A stretch of 64,000 bases of DNA. Source: Patiria miniata (lineage: Eukaryota > Echinodermata > Asteroidea > Valvatida > Asterinidae). The translations under genes and the position numbers were made by a program. The notes under the pieces were generated by a model. That model saw only the letters and a list, made by a program, of their open reading frames with translations, was not told the origin of the DNA and ran no database searches. Positions 1 through 12,100 of this stretch are shown in pieces; the first letter of the stretch is position 1; the number at the start of each line of letters is the position of its first letter. The stretch spans positions 36,539,315-36,603,314 of the forward strand of contig NW_024037069.1 in the NCBI RefSeq assembly GCF_015706575.1. Reading direction: 5' to 3'.

Positions 1-470
1 AGAATCAAAGAATTGCAGCTTTCCTATTTTATATCATAATATGAAACACATGCATTTAACAAAAGCTGTTTTTTGCGATGAACTACGTTACCAAAACAGC
101 CAATTATGCGTGAACTACTTTTCGTTCGTTTAACTCCCAAAACAAAGTGCGCGTAGGCTTGACCGTTAAACTTGAATAGCGCCCTCAATCAACTAAAAGT
201 AATCACACAACTGATCGTTATTGCACACTCTACAAAATGATATGTAATCGTACACAATTATTTCTTATCACAACAGCAAACAGCCCCATTATCTATCTTT
301 ATCCTAATATGAACAAACGTAATGAACAGGAGCTCTTTCAGCGAACTACGTCGCCGAAACCGCTAATTATGTGCGAACTACTTTTCGTACGTTTAACCCC
401 AAACCAAACCTGCGTAGGCTTGACCGTTAAACTTATATACTGCCATCAATTGAGAGTATCGCCATAAATA
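1..470 (+). repeat. Block A dispersed repeat, left-edge copies
   Basis: Two consecutive half-units carry the motifs GTAGGCTTGACCGTTAAACTT (seen with small changes) and GAACTACTTTTCGTACGTTTAA. The same block recurs in direct orientation at about 1,930-2,080 and 4,810-5,110, and reversed at about 14,470-14,760, 16,560-16,960 and 18,020-18,400. The short open frames in it have no recognisable protein. The family is not identified; it is one building block of the palindromic mosaic to its right. Confidence 0.7.
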
Positions 471-534
471 ACGCCTTACTTATTTGGCATTACACTATTG
501 ACAGCGAATACTTGCATTTGTGGTTTAATCCTTC

Positions 535-735
535 GCAGTGACGTAGCCACCGGGGGGGGGGGTGGGGGGGGGGCGACCGCCCCCCATGAAACCTTGTCGC
601 CCCCCCCCAGTCGCCCCCCCCCCCCCCACTGAGATTTTGAGTTTCTAAAAAAATTATCATTGATCTACATGACGCCACGGGCATCAATCCTGGGGGGACA
701 GGGGACATGTCCCCTCCCCCTCACTTTTTGAAGGG
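535..735. repeat. G-run/C-run element next to GTAGCCA motif
   Basis: The element starts at a GACGTAGCCACC motif, runs through long G and C homopolymers that can fold on each other, and ends in a tract reading ACTGAGATTTTGAGTTTCT. A reverse-complement copy lies at about 20,104-20,252 and a related one at 19,660-19,790. It has no coding capacity. The family is unnamed; similar copies with a GGCGTAGCCA or GGCGGATCC edge are scattered through the window. Confidence 0.65.
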
Positions 736-769
736 TGGGGGACACAATATCAAATGTAACCCCCCCCCC

Positions 770-1300
770 CAGAAAGTGGTCAGAAATTGCCTCAGATAGC
801 ACCACAGAGCATTTAGAATCCAAATTTTTTCGGGGCCCTTAAGCGGGCCCCGAACCCCACGCCTAAAGCTCAGAATTCTGGTAGCTGATTCAATGACTCC
901 AACCTCGAAAACAATGTTCAAAAAAATTTCTTATGCCTTTAGCTGAGAAAACCTCGAAAATTATGTTGAAATTATTAACTTTTGTGCTAAGATAATTATT
1001 GGTTAAAGTGGTAGAAATTGCCTCAGATCACACCACAAAGCATCGAGAATCCAATTTTTTTCGGGGCCCTTAAGCGGGCCCCGAACCCCACGCCTATAGC
1101 TCAGAATACCGATAGCTGATTCAATGACTCCAACCTCGAAAACGATGTTCAAATAATTATCTTTTGCTAAGAAAATATTAGTTGAAGCATGGAGGAAAGT
1201 GGTAAGAAATTGCTTCCGATCGCACCACAGAACATCTAGAATCAAATTTTTTGGGCCCTTAAGCGGGCCCCGAACCCCACGCCCTAAGGGCTTCTTGCTT
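770..1300. repeat. Three tandem copies of a hairpin-bearing repeat
   Basis: Three successive copies (about 776-945, 1,010-1,160 and 1,198-1,290) share the order: GAAATTGCCTCAGAT, CACCACAGAGCAT, then a hairpin of GGGGCCC, a TTAAGC loop and GGGCCCC, then GAACCCCACGCC, and in the first two copies CTGATTCAATGACTCCAACC. A reverse-complement copy occurs at about 19,395-19,520 and a further forward copy at 50,131-50,222 inside an intron. This is a dispersed non-coding repeat with a conserved GC-rich hairpin. Confidence 0.75.
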
Positions 1301-1369
1301 CGCGCTCGCATCAGTTCTGATCAAGGTATGTCCGCCCCCCCCCCCCCTTTTGAGAAGCGATTGACGCCA

Positions 1370-2080
1370 CTGCATGACGCCCTCCCCCCAAAATGGCGAT
1401 TGGCCACAGGACTACTTTTTGGGGTAACATCCTGTGATGGAATTTCCTCACATTAGTCATAATAATAATAATAATAATAGTGGCATCTTATTCATTGCAA
1501 AATTTAACAGAAACTAAAAGATTATGGAATAAGCTTTGTTGGTGTCTCAAACACCTTGAAGAGTTGTAAGTACTTTTTAAATAGTTTTCGGAAAATGGCA
1601 TAGTTATCACCGCGGTAGGTCTTATGGGGGTCGATTTTCAGGGCGTCCTCTCTGAGATTCCACTGTTTTTTTTATATCGTATACTTCGCGTAAATCGATA
1701 TTAATTTCCAATCACTTCAAATATCACAGAGCCTGATTGCCTGAATCTAATATAATATATTTTATTTTACCCATTTTCTTACATTACGGTGAATAGGCGG
1801 TTCTAGAGGTTCTAGGTTTTTTTCTTGTCGGGTTTTTTTCTTGTCGGGAGCCTAAAGTGTTATTAGGGTCGGTTAGAAATGAGAATTAAAGGAATTCAGA
1901 AGTTCCTATTTTAAATTCTAATATGAAATACACGCAATTAACGAGAGCTGTTTTGGCGAGCTACGTGACCAAAACAGCAAATTATACACGAACTACTTTC
2001 GTACTTTTAACTCCCCAAACAAACTTCGCGTAGGCTCGACCGTTTAACGTGAATAGCGCCCTCAATCACCTAAAAGTAAT
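1370..2080 (+). repeat. Block A repeat, extended copy
   Basis: This begins near AAAATGGCGATTGGCC, passes TGGTGTCTCAAACACCTT and ATTCCACTG, and ends in the GTAGGCTCGACCGTTTAAC motif. The same order of motifs recurs at about 4,370-5,115 in direct orientation and 14,470-15,250 in reverse. No open reading frame of note is present. It is an unclassified interspersed element. Confidence 0.7.
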
Positions 2081-2084
2081 CACA

Positions 2085-2112
2085 CATGTACATGTACATG
2101 TACATGTACATG
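2085..2112. repeat. ATGTAC microsatellite
   Basis: About five tandem copies of the hexamer ATGTAC are visible between block A and block B. Confidence 0.8.
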
Positions 2113-3060
2113 ACCGAAATCTCTCCCCACAGTAAACTTATAGGAATTGACTCCGCATCGTGACCAACATAACATGCTCCATACAGGCTCATACTAGTCA
2201 GCTATCCTACCGTCCCTCGACTAAAGATGAAAAATTGGCACTCGTACGGTGAACCGGGCCCGTCGCTTTCTAAATGCCATCAGCAAAATACTTTTGCGAT
2301 TCTTGATAAAAAAACGACAGTAAAAATCGAACCTGTCTTACAAATAGCTTAAAATTATGCAACAAAATGAATTAAAAGAACAGATAGACAAGGGACAAAA
2401 CAGGGGCTTAGCTGTTCAAACGTTTCATTAGAAATAAGTTCAGTTCAATTCATTTATTTCCAGTGTTCACAAATCCGTGTGTTACACAATACATTATGTA
2501 TACGTGTGCGTGTACACCAGAGGAATGAAAACTGTAGCCTTTTAATTATAGGCATGGGCCCTTGAACACGTGTTCAGACACCAAGTGACAATAAAGCAAA
2601 ATGCTGTATTTAGAGAAAAAGGTTTACAATGCAAAGATAAACAAGGATACAAAACAATAATTTTACAAGCCAACCTAGGCATGTAAGGAATACATAACTA
2701 TAGTTTCATATAGCAAAGTAAACATTCAGCAAAATAGATTTGTAAACATGATTTGATTTTGCGGAGGCCAAGTGTCCGAGGGAAAAAAAACGTGTCTACA
2801 TTTCAGCCTTAATGTGCAAGTGCCTTTTTCAAAAAATTGTACTCCCCAATAAAATGTCTAAATAATAAAAAATAAAAGTGCTACGCCACTGCTGTATGCG
2901 AATACAAAATTTCAGCAAAAGTGCATTTTATTGAAACTGGTTCGTTACAAGTTGTTTAAATCGTTTGTTCACGGCGGGAGTTCAGAAGTTTAGAGGGTTT
3001 TGTTTAACATGCACATTATGAAGGCAAAGCGCAGATTGAGCTAACTATCCTCCTTTCCAA
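2110..3060 (+). repeat. Block B repeat, copy 1
   Basis: Landmarks in order are TTCATTTATTTCCAGTG, GGCATGGGCCC, CACCAAGTGACAATAA and AAATGCTGTATT. A direct copy lies at about 7,540-8,480 and a reverse-complement copy at 9,190-10,100. The stretch at 2,755-2,895 also matches the TGCCCTTTTT-bearing repeats at 24,560-24,900 and 51,000-51,400. It has no coding capacity. Confidence 0.65.
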
Positions 3061-3069
3061 TCGTGGTTG

Positions 3070-3480
3070 TTTATGATAATTATGTCTACGTCAAAATGTT
3101 TTTCACGGGAAAAATTTGGGGATTAAGTCCCCATGTTGGGCATCCCTTCCCTACTTCGCCTATGGTGTTTGCCATTTTTGGCTTTTCCGCATAGTTGCAG
3201 AAAGCCTTTGTTTTTGTCAAGATTTTTTCTCCGGCCTTCACATTGGGCCTTACTCTTGCTGGAGTGCAGCAGAGCAGAGGCAAAAAGGCAACCAGCAAGA
3301 CTCCAAGTGGAGTGAATTGGATGCAGTTGGGTCCCCGTGCGGTCCCGACAAGCAGCCTTGCTATTTAAGTATTTATTTGTCCTTGGGCAAGACACTTTAT
3401 CAATGTTTGCTTTCTACCAACCCAGTAGCAAATAGGGACCTTGCAGGCAGAGATGATCATTGGGTTTGAATTTTCTGTTT
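3070..3480 (+). repeat. Block C repeat with SINE-like CTTGGGCAAGACACTT core
   Basis: The block contains CCTTGGGCAAGACACTT near 3,381, a core seen in many tRNA-derived SINEs, followed by AACCCAGTAGCAAATAGGGACC. A reverse-complement copy occupies about 8,930-9,170. Overlapping short open frames here are repeat shadows. It is probably a degenerate SINE joined to other sequence. Confidence 0.55.
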
Positions 3481-3619
3481 ACACTGAAATGCTGGTAGGC
3501 CTATAGCTGTTGCATAAGATAAATATTATTTAAATATATTTTTGAAGAAAACCATTTCGTTTTTACTCTCCCTTATAAATTCTCGACTAGGGAAAAAATA
3601 AGGTGATGAAGAAAAAACA

Positions 3620-4060
3620 AAAAGTTATGTGGTGTTGACCAAGCATTCAGGGGTCGCGATTGGTTACCGACTCCCATATAGGGCTCTTCCTGGGTCTCGG
3701 ATTCCCCGGCCCACCACACCTCCTTCCCTGTCCATCCATGTAACCCCGGAGGGCCAAGCACCGTTAAGGGAGGAAACGAGGCGACACCCTATGCCTTGCT
3801 GCCGAGACAGCAAAAGAGCCCCGTACCTATGAGTAGATGCATAACCTGGACTTCGCAGACAGTCCCAGCCGGTGACTTAACCCATTGAGCTAAGGTCGGT
3901 TGGTGTTTGACGACGCGAAATACTGAGCGCGTGAATAAAACCAAAAACCTACACTATCAGGACTCGAACCCCGGACCCCGGGGTCTGTGGACAATGAGCC
4001 TAACCACTAGGCCATTTGCTTGATTGCTAATAGGTTTCTTAACATTATCGTTTTAAATAC
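3620..4060 (-). repeat. tRNA-like SINE-type block, minus strand
   Basis: On the minus strand there is a pol III box-B-like word in the GGGGTCCGGGGTTCGAGTCC context (near 3,965-3,990) and a box-A-like TTAGCTCAATGGGTTAAGTC (near 3,880-3,900). A plus-strand copy is at 15,470-15,890 and a partial one at 8,520-8,830. The two pol III-like pieces point to a composite of tRNA-derived elements. It is not a functional tRNA, since no full cloverleaf is visible. Confidence 0.6.
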
Positions 4061-5129
4061 AGGGCCCATGACTATAATACAAGCTGTGTTTTCTTTATTA
4101 CCCGTCTGTTGTACATGCACACGTACACGTATATTCATGTACATCATACAATTATTGTGAGTTTGGTTTAGTGGCATCCATGACACACTTTAAAGGTATA
4201 ATATGCGGGCCGAATTCACAATTTGTATATATGCATAAAATTATTTGCTATTAGATCACCGTTGTGGGTCTTGAACTTGATAAGAAGAGGGTTGGAAGCC
4301 GACACAGGAGTTTGCAATTTGTACGAAATTGGGTCCTAATATTGCTCTTTGCAATAGAGCGCAGGCATCATTTTTCAAAATGGCGATGGGCCAATGGACT
4401 ACTTTTCGGGCTGACATCCTTTGATGGAATTTTCTCCCATTCAGTCATTGGATAATTGAACAAAACTTGAACAGAAAATAAAAGATAATAAAAAAAAGCT
4501 TTCATTTCAATGGTGTCTCAAACACCTCTGAGAGTTGTGAGTATTTTTTTAAAAATAATTTACGGACATACTCGTAATTATCATCGAGGTCTACGAGAGT
4601 CGATTCGCAGGTCTGCACCCATATAGACACCTAATGAGAGGCGTCCTCTCTGGGATTCCACTGGTTGTTATACTTTGCGTAAATCGATATTAATTTTCAA
4701 TAACTTCATATATCACAGAACCTTTAATGCTTGATGCTAATAATTATATTACACTATCCCCATTTGTTACCATTTGGTTCTGGAGGTTCTAGGTTTTTAA
4801 CTGTCCTATATAAAACACACGTATTTTTAACACGAGCTGTTTTGGCGAACTGCATTACCAAAAATAGCAAATTATGCGCAAACCTTTTTTTCGTACGTTT
4901 AACTCCCAAAACAAACTGTGCGTATGCTTGACCGTTAAACTGATTAGCGCCCTCAATCAACTTAAAGCAATCAAACAATTTTTATCTATAATGGTATTAT
5001 GAACACCTGTAATTTACAGCAGCTACGTCGCCGAAATGATAATTATGCGCGAACTACTTTTTCGTACGTTTAACTCAAACCAAACCTGCGTGGGATTGAC
5101 CGTTAAACTTAAATAGTGCCCTCAATGGT

Positions 5130-5242
5130 CCTGAGACGAAATGACGTCACGCTTTGTTTTACATGAGCGCTTTCCTATCGGAGAGCCAGCTCTCGCAGGA
5201 AAGCGCACTTTTAAACAAAGCGTTACGTCATTGCGTCTTAGG
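5130..5242. mobile_element. CRE-bearing palindromic MITE-like element
   Basis: This stretch of about 113 bp is nearly self-complementary. The left half runs CTGAGACGAAATGACGTCAC then GCTTTGTTT and GCGCTTTCCT, and the right half is its imperfect inverse ending CGTCTTAGG. A second full copy lies at about 14,357-14,466. Half copies occur near 7,025-7,065, 10,555-10,610 and 12,050-12,105. TGACGTCA is the consensus cAMP-response element, though no function is shown. The size and terminal inversion suit a MITE. Confidence 0.6.
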
Positions 5243-5819
5243 TCTATTGACTGAGAGTATTGCCACAAAAAATGATCTGTTACGTAATTGTTAACGCATT
5301 CATTGTTATGCCGAATTGCAGTACTCAGCTTCACTCTCGATGGAGGAAGCGCCCCTATGTCAAACTATTCCTCTTTTGTTCCCTACTTGCAATCGACGAT
5401 TCGTTTCAAGAGGCGCGACCCTGCAGTCAGGTACTGGTCTCGCGCCTGTACAAGGCTTAATCCAGAACAAGGTAGTCATTTTAATGATGTACGCATTGGC
5501 TGCGGAAAAAAAGACATGGGTTTGGAACTTTGGGAAGGGGGGGGGGGAAATGGCCCCCGTTGCACCCCCCCCCCTCCTCCGTCTCCGGCGTACGTATGTC
5601 CCAATTAACCCGGTGGCATCTTGACACAACCAAGGTTTTAACCGATTTTTTGTTCTCAGTGAGTAAAATTCCAGCAAGCTCCAAATGCATGTATTCTTGA
5701 GTTTATCAACTCTTTATATGCGATCGAAGTAATTGATTCGTGTTTTTACAAATCTACGATAAACAGGGGAAAATTTAAACAGGAAATGAAAAGGTCACGA
5801 TATCCGTTTTGGGTTTTTT

Positions 5820-6310
5820 TAAGTCAGTAATCAGGCGCGGTTCTCAAGCCAATATTGTTTTTTTTTTTTGGGGGGGGGGGCTACTATAGCAGGGCGAATC
5901 CAGATTTTTTTTCAGCGAGGCGTGCTGAAATGTAGACCGGTTATTTTCTCCAGACACATAGGTCTCTGAAAATCAATGGGGTGGGGGGGGGGGGGGGTTG
6001 GGGGGGCTCGTTCCATATTTTCAATGGGGAGCGCCAATAAAATCCTACAATCAGGCACACTATATTAACTACAAATGCACCCTTGTCACGACTATTTCTT
6101 AAGGGGGAGACCGTTCGCATGTACGTCACATTCCTTCCTTTTGCTAATGCAATTTTCCCTTTACTGACTTTTTTGGGGGGGCTAGACAAAATAGCCCCCC
6201 AGCCCCCACTGTGAAGACCCGAGTTTTCGTGTTCCGCAAGCAACCCCGTGGGTGTGCACGGTTAGGCAGGGGGGGGGGGGGCACGACATTAAAGATGGCA
6301 ACCTGTGCTT
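5820..6310. repeat. G/C-run composite repeat
   Basis: Several G homopolymers (near 5,870, 5,982 and 6,270) alternate with shared words such as GCACCCTTGTCACGACTATTTCTTA and GGGGGAGAC. Related sequence is reversed at 10,790-11,110 and direct at 17,090-17,310. The end near 6,245 (CACGGTTAGGCAGGGGG) mirrors 12,950-13,000. It has no gene content. Confidence 0.6.
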
Positions 6311-7019
6311 GCCTTTTTCTTCTATATAGGCTATATTAATTTTCGATATGCATCTTTTGATTTAAAGAGAAAATTCCATTTTGCACACAAATATGACCCC
6401 ACCCTGCGAGAACCGAATTAATATCTGGCCGCCAATAAATCGAGTTTGTTCAAGAATTAATTCAGTTTCTAAACATCTTTGGATTCTATGAAAATAGCAA
6501 TTGGAAAATCAATGGTCGGGGGGAAACGCGCAAAAGGGCATGGGGACGCATCTCTACAATATTGAACCTGTGATATTTTCGGTTTTGTCGACCCCTCCCC
6601 CTGCTCAACAACAAAACATAGTATTGTAAAATCGCAAATTTATGAGCAGTACAAAAGTTCGTAACTTTTGCATATTTATACGACACGATAGGTTGGTTCC
6701 CAACACCCTATCATCTTCGAAATGAATGGACTGGAACCAGTTCAGTTGCTTGGCAACTAGAAACTAAGAACTAGAAACTAATTTGGTACACCTAAAATAA
6801 AAAAAGGTTAAAAAAAAAGACCAAACGCGTCACGGTCCAAAGATTTGTCGTAAATGACGCTTTTTAGCTGCTCCCATCTAACTTGCAATATGTGTTTTAG
6901 GGCACCCTAAAATAATAGCATTTAATATTGAGCGTAAATAACACATTCTAATTGCTTTCATTCTGTGCTGTAGTTTCATCAGATTCATATCCTACATCCG
7001 ATTCAACCCTCGCTCTCAT

Positions 7020-8480
7020 AGCTAAAGCGCACATGTAAATAAAGCGTGACGCTTTGTCTGAGGTCTGCTGGGCGACATGCAGACACTGAGTTTCAATACC
7101 GTATACACGTATCTTTCTTGCCATGCAAGAGGCCTACGTACTCCACCCAAACACAGGTTAATAAAAGCCGGAAAATGCCCCCTTCGCTCTTGTATCACGA
7201 TTTTGGAACAAAAGCGGAGAAGTTGAACAGGCGAAGGCTTCCCAATCGCGTTGTGAACAAAAAAATTACGTAACGGTCGTGACTCTATGAAAAGTGCGCT
7301 GAACCCATCGTGAAACAAAGACCGTATCTTGAAAGCAACTCTTCCACGGTGAACCAATGATTAGATCCTCTCTAAAGAAACGGTGAACAATCGTATTCGA
7401 AAACAAAGCTGGAGTCGCTCGCGCGAGACCGAAACCTCTCCCCGCAGTCTTAAAATAGACGACCTGACCAACATAACATGTTCCATACATACTCATATAG
7501 ACAGCTACCGTCCCTCGACTATGTAAATATACGGCACTCGTATAAGTCTCGTACGGTGAGCCGGGCCAGCCGCTTTCGAAAAGCCTCGGCAGAACACTTT
7601 TGCGATTCGTGATCAAAAAAGAAGCGAAATTTGAACCTGTCTTACAGATGTTAACTAAAAATTCTACAACAAAATAAATTGAAAGAACAAACAAGGTCAA
7701 AGTGAAAGGAAAGAGGAAAGATTGATCGAGCTGTCAGTGTTACTTAAACAGGGACTTACCTGTTCAAACGTTTCGTTAGAAGTCAGTTCAGTTCAGTTCA
7801 TTTATTTCCAGTGTTCACAAATCAGTATGTTACAATGTATACGTGTGCATGTACAAAAGACGAGTGAAAACTGTAGATGGACCATAAGAAAACACAGCTT
7901 GTACAATAGGCATGGGCCCTATAACACACTAATGTTCAGACACCAAATGCCAATACTGAAGAAAAATGCTGTATTCAGAGAAAAAAGGTTTTCATGCAAA
8001 GGTAAACGAGGGTATACATGTACATACCAATAATTGCATAACTGCGTAAGGAATAAATAACTACAGTTTCATATATCAAAGTAAATATTCAGCAAAATAG
8101 ATTTTTAAACATGTAGAACTTCTTCAAGAATCAGTGGAGAGTACTATAACTTGGTTCCCTTGTAGTTAATATGTTTTGAAGCAAAAACAGTAGTAGATGG
8201 CGGATGGAAATGAAAAGTTCGCCGAGTAGAGCGACAATATTGAAACTCCGACAAGCAAAATTAATTGATTGAAGAGTATAAGGTACAGGAAATAGACTGA
8301 TTACATTGCGGGAAAAAAACGGCGAATGTACCGTATACGAAAGAAATTCAACAAAAGTGCATTTAATGAAACGGGGTCGTTTACGAGGCATTTAAATCGT
8401 TTGTTTATGACGGGAGTTTAGAAGTTTAGAGGTTTGTTTTCATGCACGTGTATGAAGGCAAAGCGCAGACTAAGCTGAGA
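7020..8480 (+). repeat. Block B extended copy 2
   Basis: This carries the half CRE palindrome at 7,025, a segment around GAAGTTGAACAGGCGAAGGC, and then the block B landmarks TTCATTTATTTCCAGTG and GGCATGGGCCC. It is mirrored at 9,190-10,620. Part of it (7,020-7,400) is mirrored again at 11,735-12,100. The 144-residue open frame on the minus strand here (7,266-7,700) has no recognisable domain and lies wholly in repeat. Confidence 0.65.
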
Positions 8481-8519
8481 AGTTTTTCCAACTATATATT
8501 AACACTCAGTGGCTAAATT

Positions 8520-8830
8520 ACTTGGAGGTTAGGCTCCTTGTCCACAGACCCAGGGGTCCGGGGTTCGAGTCCCATAGGTGTAACTTTTGGTTTTCAATAC
8601 ACGCGCTCTGTCATTTACTTTAAGAGTCTTAATTTCGCGTCGTCAAACACCAACCGACCTTAGCTCAATTAGTTAAGTCACCGGCTGGGACTGTCTGCGA
8701 AGTTCAGGTTATGCATTTACTTATAGATACGGTTCTCTTTTGCTGTCTCGGCAGTAAGTCATAGGGTGACCCCTGAATGCTTGGTCAACACCACATAACT
8801 GTTGTTTTTCTTTATCCCCTTATTGTTTCC
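8520..8830 (+). repeat. tRNA-like block at the palindrome centre
   Basis: The words GGGGTTCGAGTCC and TTAGCTCAATTAGTTAAGTC match the tRNA-like block at 15,480-15,640, with the central part shortened. It sits near the centre of symmetry of the large palindrome. Confidence 0.55.
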
Positions 8831-9189
8831 CTAGTCGAGAATTTATAAGGTACAGTAAAAATGAAAAAGTTTGCTTAAAAAATAAATTAAAATAATATTT
8901 AACTTTATGTAACAGCTTTACCAGCATTTTCATATCTGTCTGCACGGGTTCCTATTTGCTACTGTGTTGGTAGAAAGCAAATATTGATAAGGTGTCTTGC
9001 CCAAGGACAATACCCAAATAGCAAGGCTGCTTCTCCTCTGATGCACTCCAGCAAGATTAAGGCCCAACGTGAGAGCCAGAAAAAGCTTGACAAAAATAAA
9101 GGCTTTCTGCAACTTTGCGGAAAAGCCAAAAATTGCAAACACTATATAGGCGAATTAGAGACATAATAATTATCATAAACAAGTATAAT

Positions 9190-12100
9190 TGGAAGCACTT
9201 GGAGGATTGTTAGCTCAATCTGCGCTTTGCCTTCATGCATACATTGGAAACCTCTTAACTTCTAAACTCCAGTCATAACAAAACAATTTAACGAACCTGC
9301 TTCATTAAAATGCATTTTTGCTGAAATTTCGTATTCGTATACTGTACATTCGCTGTATGTTTTCCCGCAGTACATACATTGGTCTATTTTCAATACCTTA
9401 TACTCTTCAATCCATTATTTTGTTTCTAGGAATTTCAATATTATCACTTGACTTGGTAAGCTATTCATTTCCATCCGCCATTTACTACCAATAACCACAA
9501 GGGAACCAAGTTATAGTACTCTCCACTGATTCCTGAAGAAATTCTACATATCTATTTTGCTGAATGTATACTTTGGTATGTGAAACTGTAGTTATTTATT
9601 CCTTACATTTCCATGTTGGCTTGTAAAATTATTTCTTTGTATCCTTGTTTATCTTTGCATGTAAACTTTTTTTCTCTAAATACAGCATTTTGCTTTATCG
9701 TCACTTGGTGTCTGAACACATGTATTCAAGGGCCCATGCCTATAATGCGTTTCACTTCTCTGTTGCACATGTACACGTATACATTATTGTATCATAACAC
9801 ACTGATTTGTGAACACTGGAAATAAATGAACTGAACTGACTTCTAACGAAACGTTTGAACAGGTAAGTCCCTGTGTTAGTAACACTGACTGCTCGATCAA
9901 TATTTCCTCTTTCGTTTCACTTTGACTTTTTAAGCTAACGTTTTGTAAGACAGGTTCGATTTTCACTGTCGTTTTTTTTTTCATCAAGAATCGCAAAAGT
10001 GTTTTGCTGAAGGCATTTCGAAAGCGGAGGGCCCGGCTCACCGTACGAGTGCCCGTATATTTGCATAGTCGAGGGACGGTAACTGTCTATGAGCATGTTT
10101 GGAGCATGTTACGTCAGTCACGATGTGTTGTTTATTCCTAGTATACTTTGCTTTAAGACTGTGGGAGAGGTTTCGGTCTCGCGCGAGTGACTCTTGCGCT
10201 TTGTTTCCGAATACGATTGTTCAACAGTTTCTAAGAATCAAATCATTGGTTTCGCCGTGGAAGAGTTGCTTTCAAGATACGGTCTTTGTTTCACGAAGGA
10301 TGTGCAGCGCACTTTTCGTAGAGTCAGGACCATTACGTAACTTTTTTGTTCAAAACGTGTACGTATTGCAGTGAGAATGCGAAGCCTTCGCCTGTTCAAC
10401 ATCTCCACTTTTGTTCCAATATCGGCATACAAGAGCGAATGGGGTATATGCCGGTTTTTATTGGGCGGTACATTGTAGGCCTGTTGCGTGGAAAGAAAGA
10501 TACATCTGCATGTCGATGGTATTGAAACTCAGTGTCTGCATGTCGCCCAATAGACCTCAGGAATAACGACGTCACGCTTTATTTACATGTGCGCTTTGCT
10601 ATTAGGAATCGGATGTAGGATCATGATGAATTTGTTGAAATTATTACTACAACACAAAATTATCCAAGTAGAGTGTGTGAATTACACTCCTATTAAATGA
10701 TATTATTTTAGGTTGGCTTAAAACACACTTTGCAAATTAAATGGTAGCAGCTAAACAGCGTCATAAACGACAAATCTTTGGAAGTCCAGGCGCGGTTCTA
10801 CGGGGGGGGGGGGGGGCTGGGGGGGCTAAAGCCCCCCTTAAAAAAAATTTAGTCTAGCCCCCCCCCCCCCCCAAAAAAAAATTCCATAAAAAAAAAAAAG
10901 TATCAGCAAAAAGAAGGATTGTGATGTACATGTGTACATGCGAACGGTCTCCCCCTAAATAAATAGTGGTGACAAGGGTGCATTTGTAGTTAATATAGTG
11001 TGAATTATTTGAGGATTTTATTGGCGCTCCCCACCTATTGATTTTCGGAGGCCTAAGTGTCTGGAGAAAATAACCGGTTTACATTTCAGCACGCCTCCCT
11101 GAAAAAATTTCTGGATCCACCCTGCTAGCCCCCCAAAATATTGGTTCTAGAACCGCGCCTGTTTGGAACTGTTTATTCTTCTTATTTTTTTGTGGTTTTT
11201 TTGTGGGGGGGGTACAAATAAGTTTACGCACAAACAGATCCGCCGAGCAACTGAACTGAACATCGAAAAGCGTCATTTAGGCCCCTATGTGGAACATGTT
11301 TAAAAAACAACTGTTTATATATTTCTTTTGGGAGGGGGGGGGCAAGTTTGTACCTTTCTATTTCAGGTTGCGTTGACAACTGAACTGGTTTCCAGTCCAT
11401 TAAATTCAAAGATGATAGGTTGTTGGGAGCCAACCTATCGTGTCGTATAAATATGCAAACGTGAAGAACTTTTGTACTGCTAGAAAATTTGCGATTTCTC
11501 AAATAAAAAGATTTTGTTTTCGGGAGGGGATGAGCAAATTCTAAAAAGATCACAGGTTCAATTATTATAAAGATGCGTCCCCATGCCATTTGCGAGTTTC
11601 ACCTCGAACATTGATTATCCAATTGCTATTTTCATAGAATCCAAAGATGTTTAGAAACTAAATTATTTCTTCAAAAACAAATCGATTTATTGGCAGCCAG
11701 ATATTAATTCGGCTCTCGCAGGATGGATTCATTTCGAATACGATTGTTCGCAACTTTCTTTGCAGAGGATCAATCATTGGTTCACCGTGAAAGAGTTACT
11801 TTCATGATACGGTCTTTGTTTCACGACGGGTTCAGCGCACTTTTCGTAGAGTCACGACCGTTACGTAATTTTTTTTGTTCAAAACGCGATTGGGAAGCCT
11901 TCGCCTGTTCAACTTCTCCGCTTTTGTTCAAATATCGTGATACAAGAGCGAAGGGGGCATATACCGTCTTTTATTAACCTGTGTTTGGGTGGTGTAGGCC
12001 TGTTGAATGGAAAGAAAGATACGTGTATACGGTGTCTGCATGTCGCCCAGTAGACCTCAGACATAATGACGTCACGCTGTGTTTACATTTGCGCTTTAGC

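Larger units (their letters stand above)
3570..8480. repeat. Left arm of nested ~12 kb imperfect palindrome
   Basis: The blocks read in order: tRNA-like block (3,620-4,060), block A (4,150-5,120), CRE palindrome (5,130-5,242), a segment at 5,250-5,700, G/C-run segment (5,820-6,830), then block B with its extension (6,840-8,480). Each block reappears in reverse complement, in mirrored order, between about 9,190 and 15,960. I compared landmark words by eye and did not compute identities. Arms show scattered substitutions and indels, so the duplication is not recent. No protein-coding region is recognisable in the arm. Confidence 0.7.

Noticed and set aside
7266-7700. 144-codon minus-strand open frame
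   Set aside because: It lies wholly in repeat block B; mirrored copies of the block do not keep the frame, and no domain is visible.
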